From CAXBNB01 sp965267535 (GTDB taxonomy: Bacteria > Bacteroidota > Bacteroidia > Cytophagales > Cyclobacteriaceae): 64,000 bases of DNA. The stretch is from contig OZ254082.1 in assembly GCA_965267535.1 (NCBI GenBank), forward strand, positions 186,001 through 250,000, in the 5' to 3' direction. This document shows positions 1-10,700 of this stretch, one piece after another. A program made the position numbers and the translations under genes. Positions within the stretch are counted from its first letter, which is position 1. Each line of letters opens with the position of its first letter. The notes under the pieces were generated by a model. That model was not told the origin of the DNA and made no database searches. It saw only the letters and a list, made by a program, of their open reading frames with translations.

Positions 1-2727
1 GATTGTGAGTTTACTTTGTCCAAAGTAATTTTCTAAAGGCTTTATAAGCAGAGACGATTCGTTGAGAGTCAATGAAATGTTTTGGTCGTTGGTTGATACT
101 GTGTATGTATTTGACCCAATATTGTGAATGTAATCATCAAGGTTTATTTTGTAAGAGGAGTCTTCATCAATTTCAATTGAGGCCAAATCTTGAAGCAAAT
201 AAATAGAGCTGCTGGTAGTAATTTCTGTTTTATGAAAATTGTTAGAATAGTTAATGATTGTATTCTGTGGGTAATTTTGATTGAAGTTAAATACAAAAGC
301 GTGATAGTGGGTTTGTGGCATTAATCTAGAAACTGTAATGTTTTCATCAGAACCTGCATAAACGACATATCCACCCCCAAGCTCTGTCCCAAGACCATAT
401 TGCGGGTTGCTTTCATAAAACTGTAAATCCAGAGGTAATTTAGTCAGATTATCCAGTTCGCTAATAATGACGAGTTTTTCTGATTTTTTAGTTTGAATAA
501 AGTTTAAATCAAATGAATTGTAACTTAGGTTTTGTGCTTCTATAGAAAATTCTTCGATAGAAGATTTTGTGACACTGTTGTTTTTTTGGATGTAAAACCC
601 TCCATCACCCAACGATGAATAAATAAAATCAATTTTGTTATCTCCATCAATGTCAGCATTTATGCTAGTAAAACCCCTATCAGGTGTGTCAATATTTAAT
701 TCTTGAAGGGTAAAAGAATTTTCATTGTTTAGCATAAGCTTGTGAGAACAACCTTTCCAACAATCAATAATTATATCATTGTCATCATCTCCATCCACAT
801 CAAAAACATTTATATCAGTGTAAAACAACAAATCACCCAACACAATAACTTCATGTAACTCAAAGGAGCCATCATTATTTCCTATGTACACCAAGAGCTT
901 TGCTTCTGTATGGCTTTCGTCTCTTGCAGCAACAAGAAGGTCTTGGTATCCATCAAAGTTGTAATCTAGAGATTGAATTCCACTTAAAAACATATTAAGG
1001 TCAATTGTTGATTCAGTAAAGGCTCCAGCACCATCATTCATTAAAATTGAAATGTTTTTTGATAATCTATTTAATGTGGCTATATCAGTAAATCCATCAC
1101 TATTGAAATCATTGGCTGTTAGTTTAATGATCCCATCACCCTTGCCTAGGGTTATATAGTTCTCAGTTTGAAAATATTTGTTACTTGGGTCATTTGTCAA
1201 GTGAAAAAGACGTATTAGATTAGCATACCTCTGAAAATAGAGTAGTTCATCTTCTGAATCATTATTACTATCAATTAGTATTGGTTCTGAAGGGATTGAA
1301 GTTAGCTTCCAAATTTTAGGTGTATCGAACTGCCTATTACCTAAACCATACATAACGTAAAGATTTGGTTGGGATGTGCATAGGAGTATGTCGTTAATGC
1401 CATCAGAATTAAAATCGTATATAAGGCCGGTTTTACTAAAGCTGATTGAAGGGTATTCATTGTATTCACTAAAACTGTCTTTTTCACTACCCCAGCGAAT
1501 TACTACTTTTCCATGAGGCGAAATTTCTATTACGTCTTCGATTCCATCCGAGTCCATGTCTTCATAGAGAAGGTCTACTGTGGTTACATTTAGTAGGTTA
1601 TATAAAGAGCTAGCCACTTCGTTATTTTCATCTAGGAAATGAACCTCCTGATTGTTTATCCCATGTATAACAATCTCTTTTTTGGTATCGCCGTTTACAT
1701 CAACTCCAAGAATTTCTATTGGAGTTTCGATTACTTCATCTGAGATCAAGTCAATTTTTGCTTGGATTTCACCTCCTGAGTTCGGGAAATAAGATATGCC
1801 AAGATGTCTGTATATGGTCCTAAAAACTATATCTAAAGAATTGTTATTGTCGATATCAATTAGGGCAGGTGTTCCAATATTATAATTACCTTCGTTATTA
1901 CTTATGTTGTTCTTAGTGAAGGTGTTTGATAAAGGGTCGTAAATTAGTGAATAGAGTTCATTGGAATGATCGTAAACTAGATCAGGGTAGCCATCCATAC
2001 TAATGTCCCCTAGTATTATTTCTTTTCGATTAGCATTGACTTTCAGAATCTCCGAAAAACCTTCAGGGGTATTTAAGTAAACTCCTAAGTCATTTATTGT
2101 AGATAATACAATGTCTTTTTTTTGGTCAAGATTTATATCTACAACTTTAAAATCATAGACGTAGTTATTGTAGCTTTCAAATAGCACATTAAACGCAGGT
2201 ATATCTGACTCCCAATCATAATTTATCAGTATTCCATAAGAGACCTCCACAAGAAGGTCAACATTGCCATCCATGTTATAGTCATCCCAAAGTATAGTTT
2301 TGTCTTGAGCTGTACTCAATTCCAATTCTCTGTTTAAAGAAAACCCTTCTGATGAGCCAAGAAGTATAGTCACCAAATCTTCGGTCTTGAATGCAAGGTC
2401 TAAATAACCGTCGTTATTAATGTCGTAAAAATTTGATATGCTTAATATAGGATTGTTGTCTTTGTGATAGAGCTTTTCTTCTAATGAGAAATTCCCATCA
2501 CCTGTCCCTTTTTTTATCAGTATTTCATGTGGTCTGACAAAAAGGAGATCAATAATGCCATCATTATCAAAATCTTCGTATAAAATTTTTTTAATTTCTC
2601 CATAGTCTTTTATAGTGTCTAATGGAGTGAAGCTTACTTGAGCAAAGCAGAGTGGGACTAAAAAGTTAGAAAAAACACTAATTATTAAAAAGCAAAAGAG
2701 GGGTTTTAAAAGGCTCATTGGCTTCAT
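1..2727 (-). CDS. Secreted FG-GAP/VCBS repeat protein (C-terminus beyond window)
   Basis: The minus-strand frame is open over 909 codons from the ATG at 2727 to the window edge, so the 3' end is missing. Residues 1-29 form a signal peptide ending CFAQ. Many Ca-binding-type loops follow (DFDNDGIIDLL, DINNDGYLDLA, DYNMDGNVDLL, DINADGDN-like), typical of FG-GAP/VCBS beta-propellers. Near the visible end there is a fibronectin-III-like stretch, then a domain opening IEIDEDSSYKINLDDY, which resembles tandem-95/cadherin-like domains. A T9SS sorting domain may lie outside the window. Base use is clearly more AT-rich than the genes from 3002 on, suggesting acquisition. Probable role: cell-surface or secreted adhesion protein. 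Molecular function is unknown. Confidence 0.85.
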   Translation of the reverse strand, partial: MKPMSLLKPLFCFLIISVFSNFLVPLCFAQVSFTPLDTIKDYGEIKKILYEDFDNDGIIDLLFVRPHEILIKKGTGDGNFSLEEKLYHKDNNPILSISNFYDINNDGYLDLAFKTEDLVTILLGSSEGFSLNRELELSTAQDKTILWDDYNMDGNVDLLVEVSYGILINYDWESDIPAFNVLFESYNNYVYDFKVVDINLDQKKDIVLSTINDLGVYLNTPEGFSEILKVNANRKEIILGDISMDGYPDLVYDHSNELYSLIYDPLSNTFTKNNISNNEGNYNIGTPALIDIDNNNSLDIVFRTIYRHLGISYFPNSGGEIQAKIDLISDEVIETPIEILGVDVNGDTKKEIVIHGINNQEVHFLDENNEVASSLYNLLNVTTVDLLYEDMDSDGIEDVIEISPHGKVVIRWGSEKDSFSEYNEYPSISFSKTGLIYDFNSDGINDILLCTSQPNLYVMYGLGNRQFDTPKIWKLTSIPSEPILIDSNNDSEDELLYFQRYANLIRLFHLTNDPSNKYFQTENYITLGKGDGIIKLTANDFNSDGFTDIATLNRLSKNISILMNDGAGAFTESTIDLNMFLSGIQSLDYNFDGYQDLLVAARDESHTEAKLLVYIGNNDGSFELHEVIVLGDLLFYTDINVFDVDGDDDNDIIIDCWKGCSHKLMLNNENSFTLQELNIDTPDRGFTSINADIDGDNKIDFIYSSLGDGGFYIQKNNSVTKSSIEEFSIEAQNLSYNSFDLNFIQTKKSEKLVIISELDNLTKLPLDLQFYESNPQYGLGTELGGGYVVYAGSDENITVSRLMPQTHYHAFVFNFNQNYPQNTIINYSNNFHKTEITTSSSIYLLQDLASIEIDEDSSYKINLDDYIHNIGSNTYTVSTNDQNISLTLNESSLLIKPLENYFGQSKLTI

Positions 2728-2800
2728 TTTATTTTTTATAAAGAAGTAATATAGCGATAATTTTCTTAGTAAAAGTATTCAGAGATTGTGGGTTAAAATT

Positions 2801-2833
2801 TCCACAACAACAAGGCTTCTTATCAAGCGATAA
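2801..2833 (+). pseudogene. Remnant 3' end of a T9SS-sorted protein gene
   Basis: Eleven codons read STTTRLLIKR-stop. They match the last codons of the T9SS gene ending at 12347 (STTTRILIER-stop) at DNA level, and the similarity continues through the untranslated tail into the terminator (GTA-TATTTTG-TTGA pattern). No T9SS domain precedes them; the homology stops at about 2800, next to the AT-rich divergent gene. Most likely this is the stump of a paralogous adhesin gene cut off by the insertion of the block to its left. Confidence 0.5.
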
Positions 2834-2862
2834 GGCAACACCGTAGTATTTTGTTTGAATCG

Positions 2863-2889
2863 AAAGGTGCCTCATTTGGGGCACCTTTT
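2863..2889 (+). terminator. Rho-independent terminator-like hairpin
   Basis: AAAGGTGCC (2863-2871) pairs perfectly with GGCACCTTT (2880-2888) around an 8-base loop. It lies between two divergent genes, where no terminator is expected, but 30 bases downstream of the T9SS remnant, so it is probably that lost gene's terminator. It corresponds in position to the hairpin after the T9SS gene at 12347. Confidence 0.6.
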
Positions 2890-3001
2890 GGTGTTTTTGA
2901 GCATATCTTTTGACAGTACTTATAGTAGCATTTTAATTTTTATTTGCATTTTTACACTTTAATTAGTCTCAGAAACCAGTTCTCAACCAACCAATAACCT
3001 T

Positions 3002-4792
3002 ATGGCCAGGGTAGTCATCCTAATGCTGTGCCTTTTACTTCCTCGTGTGTTTTATGCTCAGGATGCCATGCTCGACAGCATCAAAAACCTCGTAGACACC
3101 TATCAGCAGAGGGACTCTAACCGGGTAAGCCTTTTGATAGACCTGACCAAGTACTACTACACACGTGACATCAACAAAAACCTTCCTCTGATAGAAGAAG
3201 CTTTGGCTATTTCAGAAGAGATTGGTTTTGAAAGAGGAAAAGGATACTCGCTAAATGCCCTTACAACATACCATGCGGTAAAAGGACAATACGACACAGC
3301 GCTGGTACATGCACTCAAAGCCAAGGCAATATTAGAAGCCATAGACGATAAGGAAAACCTTATATTTACTCACAGCAATCTGGCCAGAATATACAGCGAA
3401 AACAAAAAGTTTAAAAAAGCGCTGGAAATACACCTGGAAAATGTAGAGTTGGTCAAAGACAGACCCTCCAGTGATTCGAAGGCAGGGTTTTATTATTATG
3501 CGGGCAAGGGGTATCAGGATCTGGAAGAGTTCGAAAAAGCCGAAGGGTATTTTTTGCAGGCCCTACAAATGTCAAAAGAAGTAGCTTTTGCCACCGGTAT
3601 AGCGATTTCTGAAGGAGCACTGGGTACTATTTACAACAGAATGGGGCGCCATACAGAAGCTATTAATTACTTAAACCGAATTCTGGATTTTTCACGTCAG
3701 TACAACCAAAAGACCAACGAAGCAGGGGCGTTGTTTTCTCTTGCCGACAGCTACCAAAGCATGGGCAACTACCCCAAAGCACTGGAATGTAATACCCGTG
3801 CAATGGAAATCTATGAAGGGATGCAAAACTATAAGATGCTAAAGCATGCATACTCCGAGCAAGCGCAGTATCTGGAAAAACTTAACCGCTACAAAGAGGC
3901 AACCGACTATTGGAAAAAGCACCTGGCCATGGTAGATTCGGTTTTTTCGGAAAATAAAATACAAACCATAGAAGACCTGCAGGCCAAATACGAGACAGAA
4001 AAGAAAGAAACAGAAATAGCTTCCTTGTCGCAGCAGGCAGCCATACAAGCACTGGAAATCAGACAAAAAAATCAGGCTATGATCATAGCGGTTGTTGTGT
4101 TGGTATTGGTAGGGCTGGGCTTATGGTTTTTGTATCAGCAGCGAATTACACGCCGCAAAAATCAGCAAACTGAATTGGAGCAGCGTTTTTTGCGCTCTCA
4201 GCTCAACCCACACTTTATAGCCAATGCCCTGCTGTCTGTGCAGCAGTTTATCCTGAAAAACCAGGCAGAAGTGGCGGCCACTTATCTGGCTAAATTTTCG
4301 AAACTGATGCGCGAGATTTTAGAAAATTCCCGTCAGGAATTTATACCCGTAGAAGATGAAATAAAAATGCTGACCAACTACCTCGACATTCATAAACTTC
4401 GGCTTAGCAACGGGTTTGATTATCGCCTTACGATAGATGAAAGTATAGATCAGGAGGTCGACACCATTCCGCCTATGTTTATCCAGCCCTTTGTAGAAAA
4501 TGCTATAGAACATGGAATCGCTCAGGCTCAGGAAAAAGGACAGATAGATGTAATGCTGACCAAGGAAGGTAGCTACATAGCCATAGAGATAAAGGATAAC
4601 GGAGGAGGAATAGCCCGGGGCAGTACCGGCGACAAACGATCGCTTTCTTCTACCATCATCAAAGAAAGAATGGAATTGTTTAACCTTTCGTTGAAAAAGA
4701 AAATCGAATTTATCCGCGATGAAATAGAAAACGAAGAAGGGAAAGTAATGGGGACAAGGGTAGAATTGAAGGTGCCTTTTAGTTACGTTTGA
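3002..4792 (+). CDS. TPR-containing LytS/YehU-type sensor histidine kinase (copy 1)
   Basis: 596 residues: signal peptide (1-19, ending FYAQ), a periplasmic TPR array to about residue 310, a short coiled coil, one membrane helix (about 360-380) and a cytoplasmic His_kinase/HATPase module. The phosphoacceptor motif LNPHF has its His near residue 404; the N box FVENAIEHG is near 497 and a glycine-rich DNGGGI box near 532. This is the PF06580 architecture that partners LytTR regulators. It is followed at once by a second kinase with an almost identical cytoplasmic half and then by a LytTR regulator, so the three are probably one operon. The TPR array probably senses protein partners or cell-envelope state; the signal is unknown. 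Confidence 0.9.
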   Translation: MARVVILMLCLLLPRVFYAQDAMLDSIKNLVDTYQQRDSNRVSLLIDLTKYYYTRDINKNLPLIEEALAISEEIGFERGKGYSLNALTTYHAVKGQYDTALVHALKAKAILEAIDDKENLIFTHSNLARIYSENKKFKKALEIHLENVELVKDRPSSDSKAGFYYYAGKGYQDLEEFEKAEGYFLQALQMSKEVAFATGIAISEGALGTIYNRMGRHTEAINYLNRILDFSRQYNQKTNEAGALFSLADSYQSMGNYPKALECNTRAMEIYEGMQNYKMLKHAYSEQAQYLEKLNRYKEATDYWKKHLAMVDSVFSENKIQTIEDLQAKYETEKKETEIASLSQQAAIQALEIRQKNQAMIIAVVVLVLVGLGLWFLYQQRITRRKNQQTELEQRFLRSQLNPHFIANALLSVQQFILKNQAEVAATYLAKFSKLMREILENSRQEFIPVEDEIKMLTNYLDIHKLRLSNGFDYRLTIDESIDQEVDTIPPMFIQPFVENAIEHGIAQAQEKGQIDVMLTKEGSYIAIEIKDNGGGIARGSTGDKRSLSSTIIKERMELFNLSLKKKIEFIRDEIENEEGKVMGTRVELKVPFSYV

Positions 4793-4812
4793 TAAACCAA
4801 ACCTCTCAGCCT

Positions 4813-6855
4813 ATGCTTACTAACGCCTTTTCCAAACAACTTGCCCTCCTGATTATATTGAATCTGCTAACAGTAGCAACCGTATTGAGCGCATCCGAGA
4901 ATACTCAAACAGAGTCTCAGACGCCATTGTCGGAATCAAAAGCGGACAGCCTGATCAGGCTCATAAAAATCAATAAATGCGGATCTGACTCTCTGGTGTT
5001 TGTACATTTTCAAAAGGCCATCAGGGCCAGTAAGAAAGGAGCTCACCAAAAGCAGGAAGCAGACAGCTATAAACAGTACGCACTCCACCTCAAATGTAAG
5101 AGTCAGTTTAAAAAAGCCGATTCGATCAACCGACTGGCTATAGCAGCAGCGGCCAAAATCGACGATCCTAAGTTTCTGGCTACCATTTACAACAACAACA
5201 TAAGTGTACTGTCCAGCCTGGGAGATCACACTACATCGATAGACTTTGGCAAGAAGGCTCTGGCCCTGCTGGGCACTGATCCGGATCCATTGTACGTAGT
5301 AAATATCAATCAAAACCTAACCGAGCCCTATATACGGCTGGGGTATATGGACTCTGCTACCATGTGTGTGCTGGCCGGACAAAAAATAGCAGAAAAGTCT
5401 GCGGATAAAGCCCTGCTCGCAAAGGCAACCTCGTCTTTGGGGCTGGTATATTACAAGCGCAACATGCTCCCCGAGGCTATAGAGGCTACCCGCAAGGGGG
5501 CAGATTTGTCGTTGGAAATAGGTGACACCCTTACATACGGCAATCAGATATACAGGCTAGGGGGCTTTCACCGGATGAACGAAAACTTTGACCAAGCCGA
5601 AAAAGCAATAAAAGAGTCGATCTCGATTTTTGAGAAGTACCAAAACAATTACTATCTGGTATATGCTTATTCTGGTCTGGGCGATATATATTATCAAAAA
5701 GACCAGCTCGACCTGGCGATATCCTATGGAGCTAAGGCATTGAACCTGGCTGAAAAAGCAAACATGAAGGATATGCAGGGCGTAAGCCTTGGCAATATGG
5801 GAAGCGCGTATCTCAAAGCCGATCATCCCCAAAAAGCTATACCAACCTTGGAAAAAGCGATTTCTTTGTTAGAAGAAATTCAATCGAAGGATTTACTCCG
5901 GGATTGCTACAAGGAGTATTCCAAAGCTTTGGGGCAGGTAGGGCGGCATGCAGAAGCGTTGGAAATCTTTCAAAAATATCATGATCTTGAAAAGGAAATT
6001 TACGGCGTAGAAAAATCAAAAGCTGTAGCAGAGCTGCAGACCCAATACGAAACTGAAAAGAAAGAAGCTGAAATAGCTTCCTTGTCGCAGCAGGCAGCCA
6101 TACAGGCCCTGGAAATCCGACAAAAAAATCAAGGCATTATGATAGGAGCTATTGTATTGGTTTTTGTAGGGCTGGGCTTATGGTTTTTGTATCAGCAGCG
6201 AATTACACGCCGCAAAAATCAGCAAACTGAACTGGAGCAACGTTTTTTGCGCTCTCAGCTCAACCCCCACTTTATAGCCAATGCCTTGCTGTCTGTGCAG
6301 CAGTTTATCCTGAAAAATCAGGCAGAAGTGGCGGCCACATATCTGGCTAAATTTTCGAAGCTGATGCGTGAGATATTGGAAAATTCCCGTCAGGAATTTA
6401 TACCCGTGGAAGATGAAGTAAAAATGCTGACCAACTATCTCGACATTCACAAAGTACGCCTAAACGACTCTTTTGACTATGAAGTAGTAGTAGACGAAGA
6501 TATAGATACAGAAGCAGACACCATACCTCCCATGTTTGTGCAGCCTTTTGTAGAAAATGCCATAGAACATGGAATAGTCAATGCAGCCGGGAGAGGAAAA
6601 GTGACCATTCGATTTACCAAAGACAAGGATTACATAGGTATAAGCATACAAGACAATGGTGCGGGGCTGAGTCAGACCACCCATTCGGCGCAGGAGCACA
6701 AGTCGCTTTCATCTACCATTATCAAAGAACGCATAGATTTGTTTAATTTATCCCTGAAAAAGAAAATTCAGCTCGTGCTGGATGACATTAAAAATGAACA
6801 GGGGCAAATTATGGGTACACAGGTAGAATTAAAAGTACCATTTAATTACGTTTGA
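4813..6855 (+). CDS. TPR-containing LytS/YehU-type sensor histidine kinase (copy 2)
   Basis: 680 residues from the ATG at 4813; a TTG at 4789 overlapping the previous stop is also possible, but the ATG gives a better signal peptide (about 1-28). TPR repeats run to about residue 390, then a coiled coil, one membrane helix and the PF06580 kinase core with LNPHF (His near 486), FVENAIEHG and DNGAGL. From the coiled-coil linker through the kinase core, protein and DNA are nearly identical to copy 1, while the TPR sensors differ strongly. This is a tandem duplication with a diverged input domain or with gene conversion of the output half. The regulator begins 10 bases downstream. Confidence 0.9.
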   Translation: MLTNAFSKQLALLIILNLLTVATVLSASENTQTESQTPLSESKADSLIRLIKINKCGSDSLVFVHFQKAIRASKKGAHQKQEADSYKQYALHLKCKSQFKKADSINRLAIAAAAKIDDPKFLATIYNNNISVLSSLGDHTTSIDFGKKALALLGTDPDPLYVVNINQNLTEPYIRLGYMDSATMCVLAGQKIAEKSADKALLAKATSSLGLVYYKRNMLPEAIEATRKGADLSLEIGDTLTYGNQIYRLGGFHRMNENFDQAEKAIKESISIFEKYQNNYYLVYAYSGLGDIYYQKDQLDLAISYGAKALNLAEKANMKDMQGVSLGNMGSAYLKADHPQKAIPTLEKAISLLEEIQSKDLLRDCYKEYSKALGQVGRHAEALEIFQKYHDLEKEIYGVEKSKAVAELQTQYETEKKEAEIASLSQQAAIQALEIRQKNQGIMIGAIVLVFVGLGLWFLYQQRITRRKNQQTELEQRFLRSQLNPHFIANALLSVQQFILKNQAEVAATYLAKFSKLMREILENSRQEFIPVEDEVKMLTNYLDIHKVRLNDSFDYEVVVDEDIDTEADTIPPMFVQPFVENAIEHGIVNAAGRGKVTIRFTKDKDYIGISIQDNGAGLSQTTHSAQEHKSLSSTIIKERIDLFNLSLKKKIQLVLDDIKNEQGQIMGTQVELKVPFNYV

Positions 6856-6865
6856 TAAAAAAGGA

Positions 6866-7609
6866 ATGAGGATAGCCATAGTAGACGATGAGGAGGTAGT
6901 AAGGGAAAATTTGAAAACCCTGCTGGGTATATATGCTCCCGATTGTGAAGTAGTAGTAGAGGCAGATGGCGTACAGAGCGCTTTGCAGGCACTCAGACAA
7001 AATACAGTTGATCTGCTGCTGCTCGATGTGGAAATGAAAGACGGCACTGGGTTTGACCTGTTGGCGTTTTACGGAGAGCCGGATTTTGAGCTCATCTTTG
7101 TGACCGGGCATGACGGTTATGCCATCAAAGCATTCAAATACAGTGCTATCGATTATCTGCTCAAGCCGGTAGATCCGGAAGACCTTCAGCTGGCACTAAA
7201 AAAAGCCAAAGAGCAAACCAATAAAGAGGAACGAAACCTGAGGTTGGCTACCTTGATGGACAACAAGCAGGTAACTCAAATGGAGCAAAAGGTGATATTG
7301 AAAGATGCAGAAACAGTATACCTGGTCACGTTATGTGAAATCATCCGCTGCGAATCAGAAAACAACTACACCAAGTTTTTTCTGACCAACGGAAGAAAGC
7401 TTTTTATATCCAAAACCCTCAAAGAATACGATGCGCTTTTTCAGGGACAGTATTTTTTTAGAGCACATCAGTCTCACCTCATCAATCTATTTCATTTCGA
7501 TAGGTACGAGAAAAAAGAGGGAGGTATAGTCTACATGAAAGACGGCAGTACATTGCCGGTGGCAGTAAGAAAACGGGATGCTTTGATGCAGGCTTTGCAG
7601 TCTCTTTGA
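6866..7609 (+). CDS. LytTR-family response regulator
   Basis: 247 residues. The receiver domain (1-115) has the acidic pair D7/D8, the phosphorylation site Asp54 in LLLLDVEMKDG and the conserved Lys in DYLLKPV. A LytTR DNA-binding domain fills the C-terminal 100 residues (ESENNYTKFFL, FFRAHQSHLINL). It follows the two TPR kinases with a 10-base gap and is the obvious output of both. The gene downstream encodes a large T9SS protein, a plausible target. Members of this family bind paired short direct repeats upstream of their targets. Confidence 0.93.
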   Translation: MRIAIVDDEEVVRENLKTLLGIYAPDCEVVVEADGVQSALQALRQNTVDLLLLDVEMKDGTGFDLLAFYGEPDFELIFVTGHDGYAIKAFKYSAIDYLLKPVDPEDLQLALKKAKEQTNKEERNLRLATLMDNKQVTQMEQKVILKDAETVYLVTLCEIIRCESENNYTKFFLTNGRKLFISKTLKEYDALFQGQYFFRAHQSHLINLFHFDRYEKKEGGIVYMKDGSTLPVAVRKRDALMQALQSL

Positions 7610-7700
7610 TTGCCAAAAACAAAAAATCAATAATACGTTACAGATTCTCGGTCACACCCTACGAATTTTAATCCTCTCAAAAATCATAACAGTAGTGGTA

Positions 7701-7708
7701 TAAGTTTG
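7701..7708 (+). promoter_or_regulatory. Bacteroidota -7 element (TAAGTTTG)
   Basis: An exact match to TAnnTTTG lies 28 bases before the ATG of the T9SS gene. No good TTG -33 box is seen at the usual distance, which would fit an activator-dependent promoter, possibly driven by the upstream LytTR regulator (inference). Confidence 0.4.
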
Positions 7709-7736
7709 ATGTCGGTTTTACATCAATCAATATACC

Positions 7737-10700
7737 ATGAAAAAATCATTACTAATCTTAACGATGTTCATAAGCGGTCTGGTTTATGGGCAGATTCCAA
7801 CTTCCGGCCTCAGGGGTGAATACACTTTCCCGGGAGGAAGTTTGAATGGCACCACCCAGCTGACGCAGGTGGGTTCAGCCGTAACAGTAGAAACAGATCG
7901 GCTTTCAGAGCAAAATGCGATCAACCTCAATGGAGACGTACTGCGAACCAGCGGAATGCCGGACACTGATATTACAGTTAGTTTTTGGGTAAAAACTACT
8001 ACCAACGACGGAGCAAAGCGGGTTATCATAGACCAAAGCTCCCGAACCACTGCTGCAGAAACCTCATCTAAAATAGGGTGGTATGTTTTCCTGAAAAACG
8101 GAACAGTAAATCTGGCGGCAAATTACCTGTACAACCACTGGAGCAATACGGCAGCCGGTACGACCGGATATTCCGGTTACAACGACATTTTAACTACCGT
8201 AAATGTAGCCGATGGCAATTGGCACCACGTTACCTTTACGGCACGCGGTTATCGATACGATTATTTCAATGGCCCCTACCAGCGGTGGGAATACTTTGTA
8301 AACTACGACTACAAAATATATGTAGATGGTTACCTGAGCAAGTCACAAACGGTGAGTACTCCTATAGGAAGCAGGGTAGGACTCAGGTGGGACCTTACAC
8401 CATCGGGATACATCACATTTGGCAATAGCAGAGGGATAAACTCACCCGAGAGATATACCGAATCGCTGGATGACATACGGTTATATGAGCGACTGCTCAC
8501 CAGCACCGAGATTGTAGCACTTTCGAGAGAGGGAGTATGCGCTCCTCCTTTGGAAATAAGTGCGGAAAGCACAGGGAGCACTTCCGGCACGGTTACCTGG
8601 TACAATGACCCTATCTCAGATGCGTGGGATTTGGCTTATACACCTACCGGACAGCCGGTGGCCAATGCTACCATAGTACCCGATTTGAATACCAATACTC
8701 ATACGATCACAGGTCTTTCAGCCAACACGACTTACGATGTATACATCAGAAGCAAATGCGACGGAACACCCACAGATTGGTCGTCTCCGATATCATTTAC
8801 TACCCTCGAAGGGATTATCTATGTTGATCAAAATGCAAGTGGAGCAAATAACGGGTCTTCCTGGGCAGACGCCTATACTAACCTGCAAGATGCCTTGCCA
8901 CAAGGTACAGCTACCAAGCACATCTGGGTAGCAGCCGGTACCTACAAGCCACATGCCTCAGATAGAAGAGGAACTTTTAACATACCCACCAATGTAAAAC
9001 TATACGGAGGGTTTGCAGGCAATGAAACTGACCTTTCTGAAAGAGACATACAGGCAAATACTACCACCCTAAGCGGAGATTTGCAGGGCAATGACAATGC
9101 TGTAATTACCGATATAGAAGCCACACGACAAGACAACTCGTATCATGTAGTGACTATTCGAGGCAATGCTCAAAATGTGGTACTTGATGGGTTTACCATT
9201 ACCGGAGGCAATGCCAACGGCAGCAACAACAACAGCTGTTCGGTAGCAGCAGCCAGTCAGTATTTTGATACCCGCGGCGGGGCTATTTATGTCAACCCCT
9301 ACGCCTATGGTCATGTATTAAGTGCCAAAGTCAGAAATTGCATACTGGAAAAAAATACAGGAGCAAGCGTGGGGGTGTATTCTTACTTTACCCCATGTGG
9401 TGTAGAAAATTTATCCCATGATGTGGATTTTGAGTCATGTATCATTCGCGACAACTACTCTAAAGATCATTCGGCGATGATGTTTGCCGGCTCCAATGGA
9501 TATGACGTAAGAGGAGGAGGTTCTGTGGTGAATAGTGTTTTTTACAACAACACATCGACCAATTCAGCAGCTTGTATGTATTTAGGTACGAGCAATTCCA
9601 ACGGAGGGAATGTAAATGCCTTGACTTTAGAGATAGTAAATACCACTATGACGGACAACACCGGGGCAAATGGTAATGTAATAAACATGGTGAGAGCCTC
9701 TAATACTAAAATCAAAAACTCAATTATATATGGAAATGGTAGTGCTACACCCTTCGCGATTACTTCATCCGGATCAGTAGTGACTAATAGTATAGTAGAG
9801 GGTGGCCAGCAAAACGGCACCAATGCCGATCCATTGTTTAATGATGCCGCCAATCATGACTATTCGCTTACCTGTGCTTCACCGGCAGTAGGTACAGCCG
9901 ACGATGCTGTGCAGCTACCGGCAAATGACCTGGCAGGAAACAAACGGAAAAACGGTGATCTGGACATGGGAGCCTATGAGTATTACCATGTGCCTACTCC
10001 GATAGATGTGCTTACACAGGATATCACAGTGTCGCTGGATGCTACCGGCAATTACACACTGAGCCCGGAAGAAGTAGACAACAATACAGCCGGCGATTGT
10101 GGTTCAGAATTTACCCTTAGCTTGGATAAAACCACATTTGATTGCACACAGGTAGGAGCACACACGGTAACTCTTACAGCCACCGCCAGCAATGGAGGAG
10201 CACAATACAGCGCTACAGCTACCGTAACGGTAGAAGACGCCCTGGCTCCTACTCCAGTGGCGGCACAGTCGCTGGTAGTAACCCTGGATGCCAATGGAAA
10301 CGGCACGCTGGATGCCGCTACAGTCAACAATGGCTCTGCAGACAATTGTACAGTGGAAGCCAATTTGGTACTAAGTATTGACAAGACGGCCTTTACCTGC
10401 GATGATTTGGGTAGCCAAACGGTGAACCTGAGCGTGGAAGATGCCTATGGAAACAGCGCAACAATAGCTACGCAAGTAAGCGTAGTGGATAATATTTTAC
10501 CGGTAGCAGCGGCTAAAAATATCACTGTAGAGCTGGGAAGTACGGGAAGTGTAACAATAGATCCGGCTACACTCAACAACGGCTCTACAGACAACTGTGC
10601 TGCCGGCCTGAGTTACAGCCTGACTGCCAACACATTTAGCTGTGAAGATTTGGGAGCCAATACCATGACATTTACTGCCACTGACGCCAATGGCAATGAA

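Noticed and set aside
4789..4812. TTG start of kinase 2 overlapping the stop of kinase 1
   Set aside because: Possible, but the ATG at 4813 gives a better placed signal peptide.
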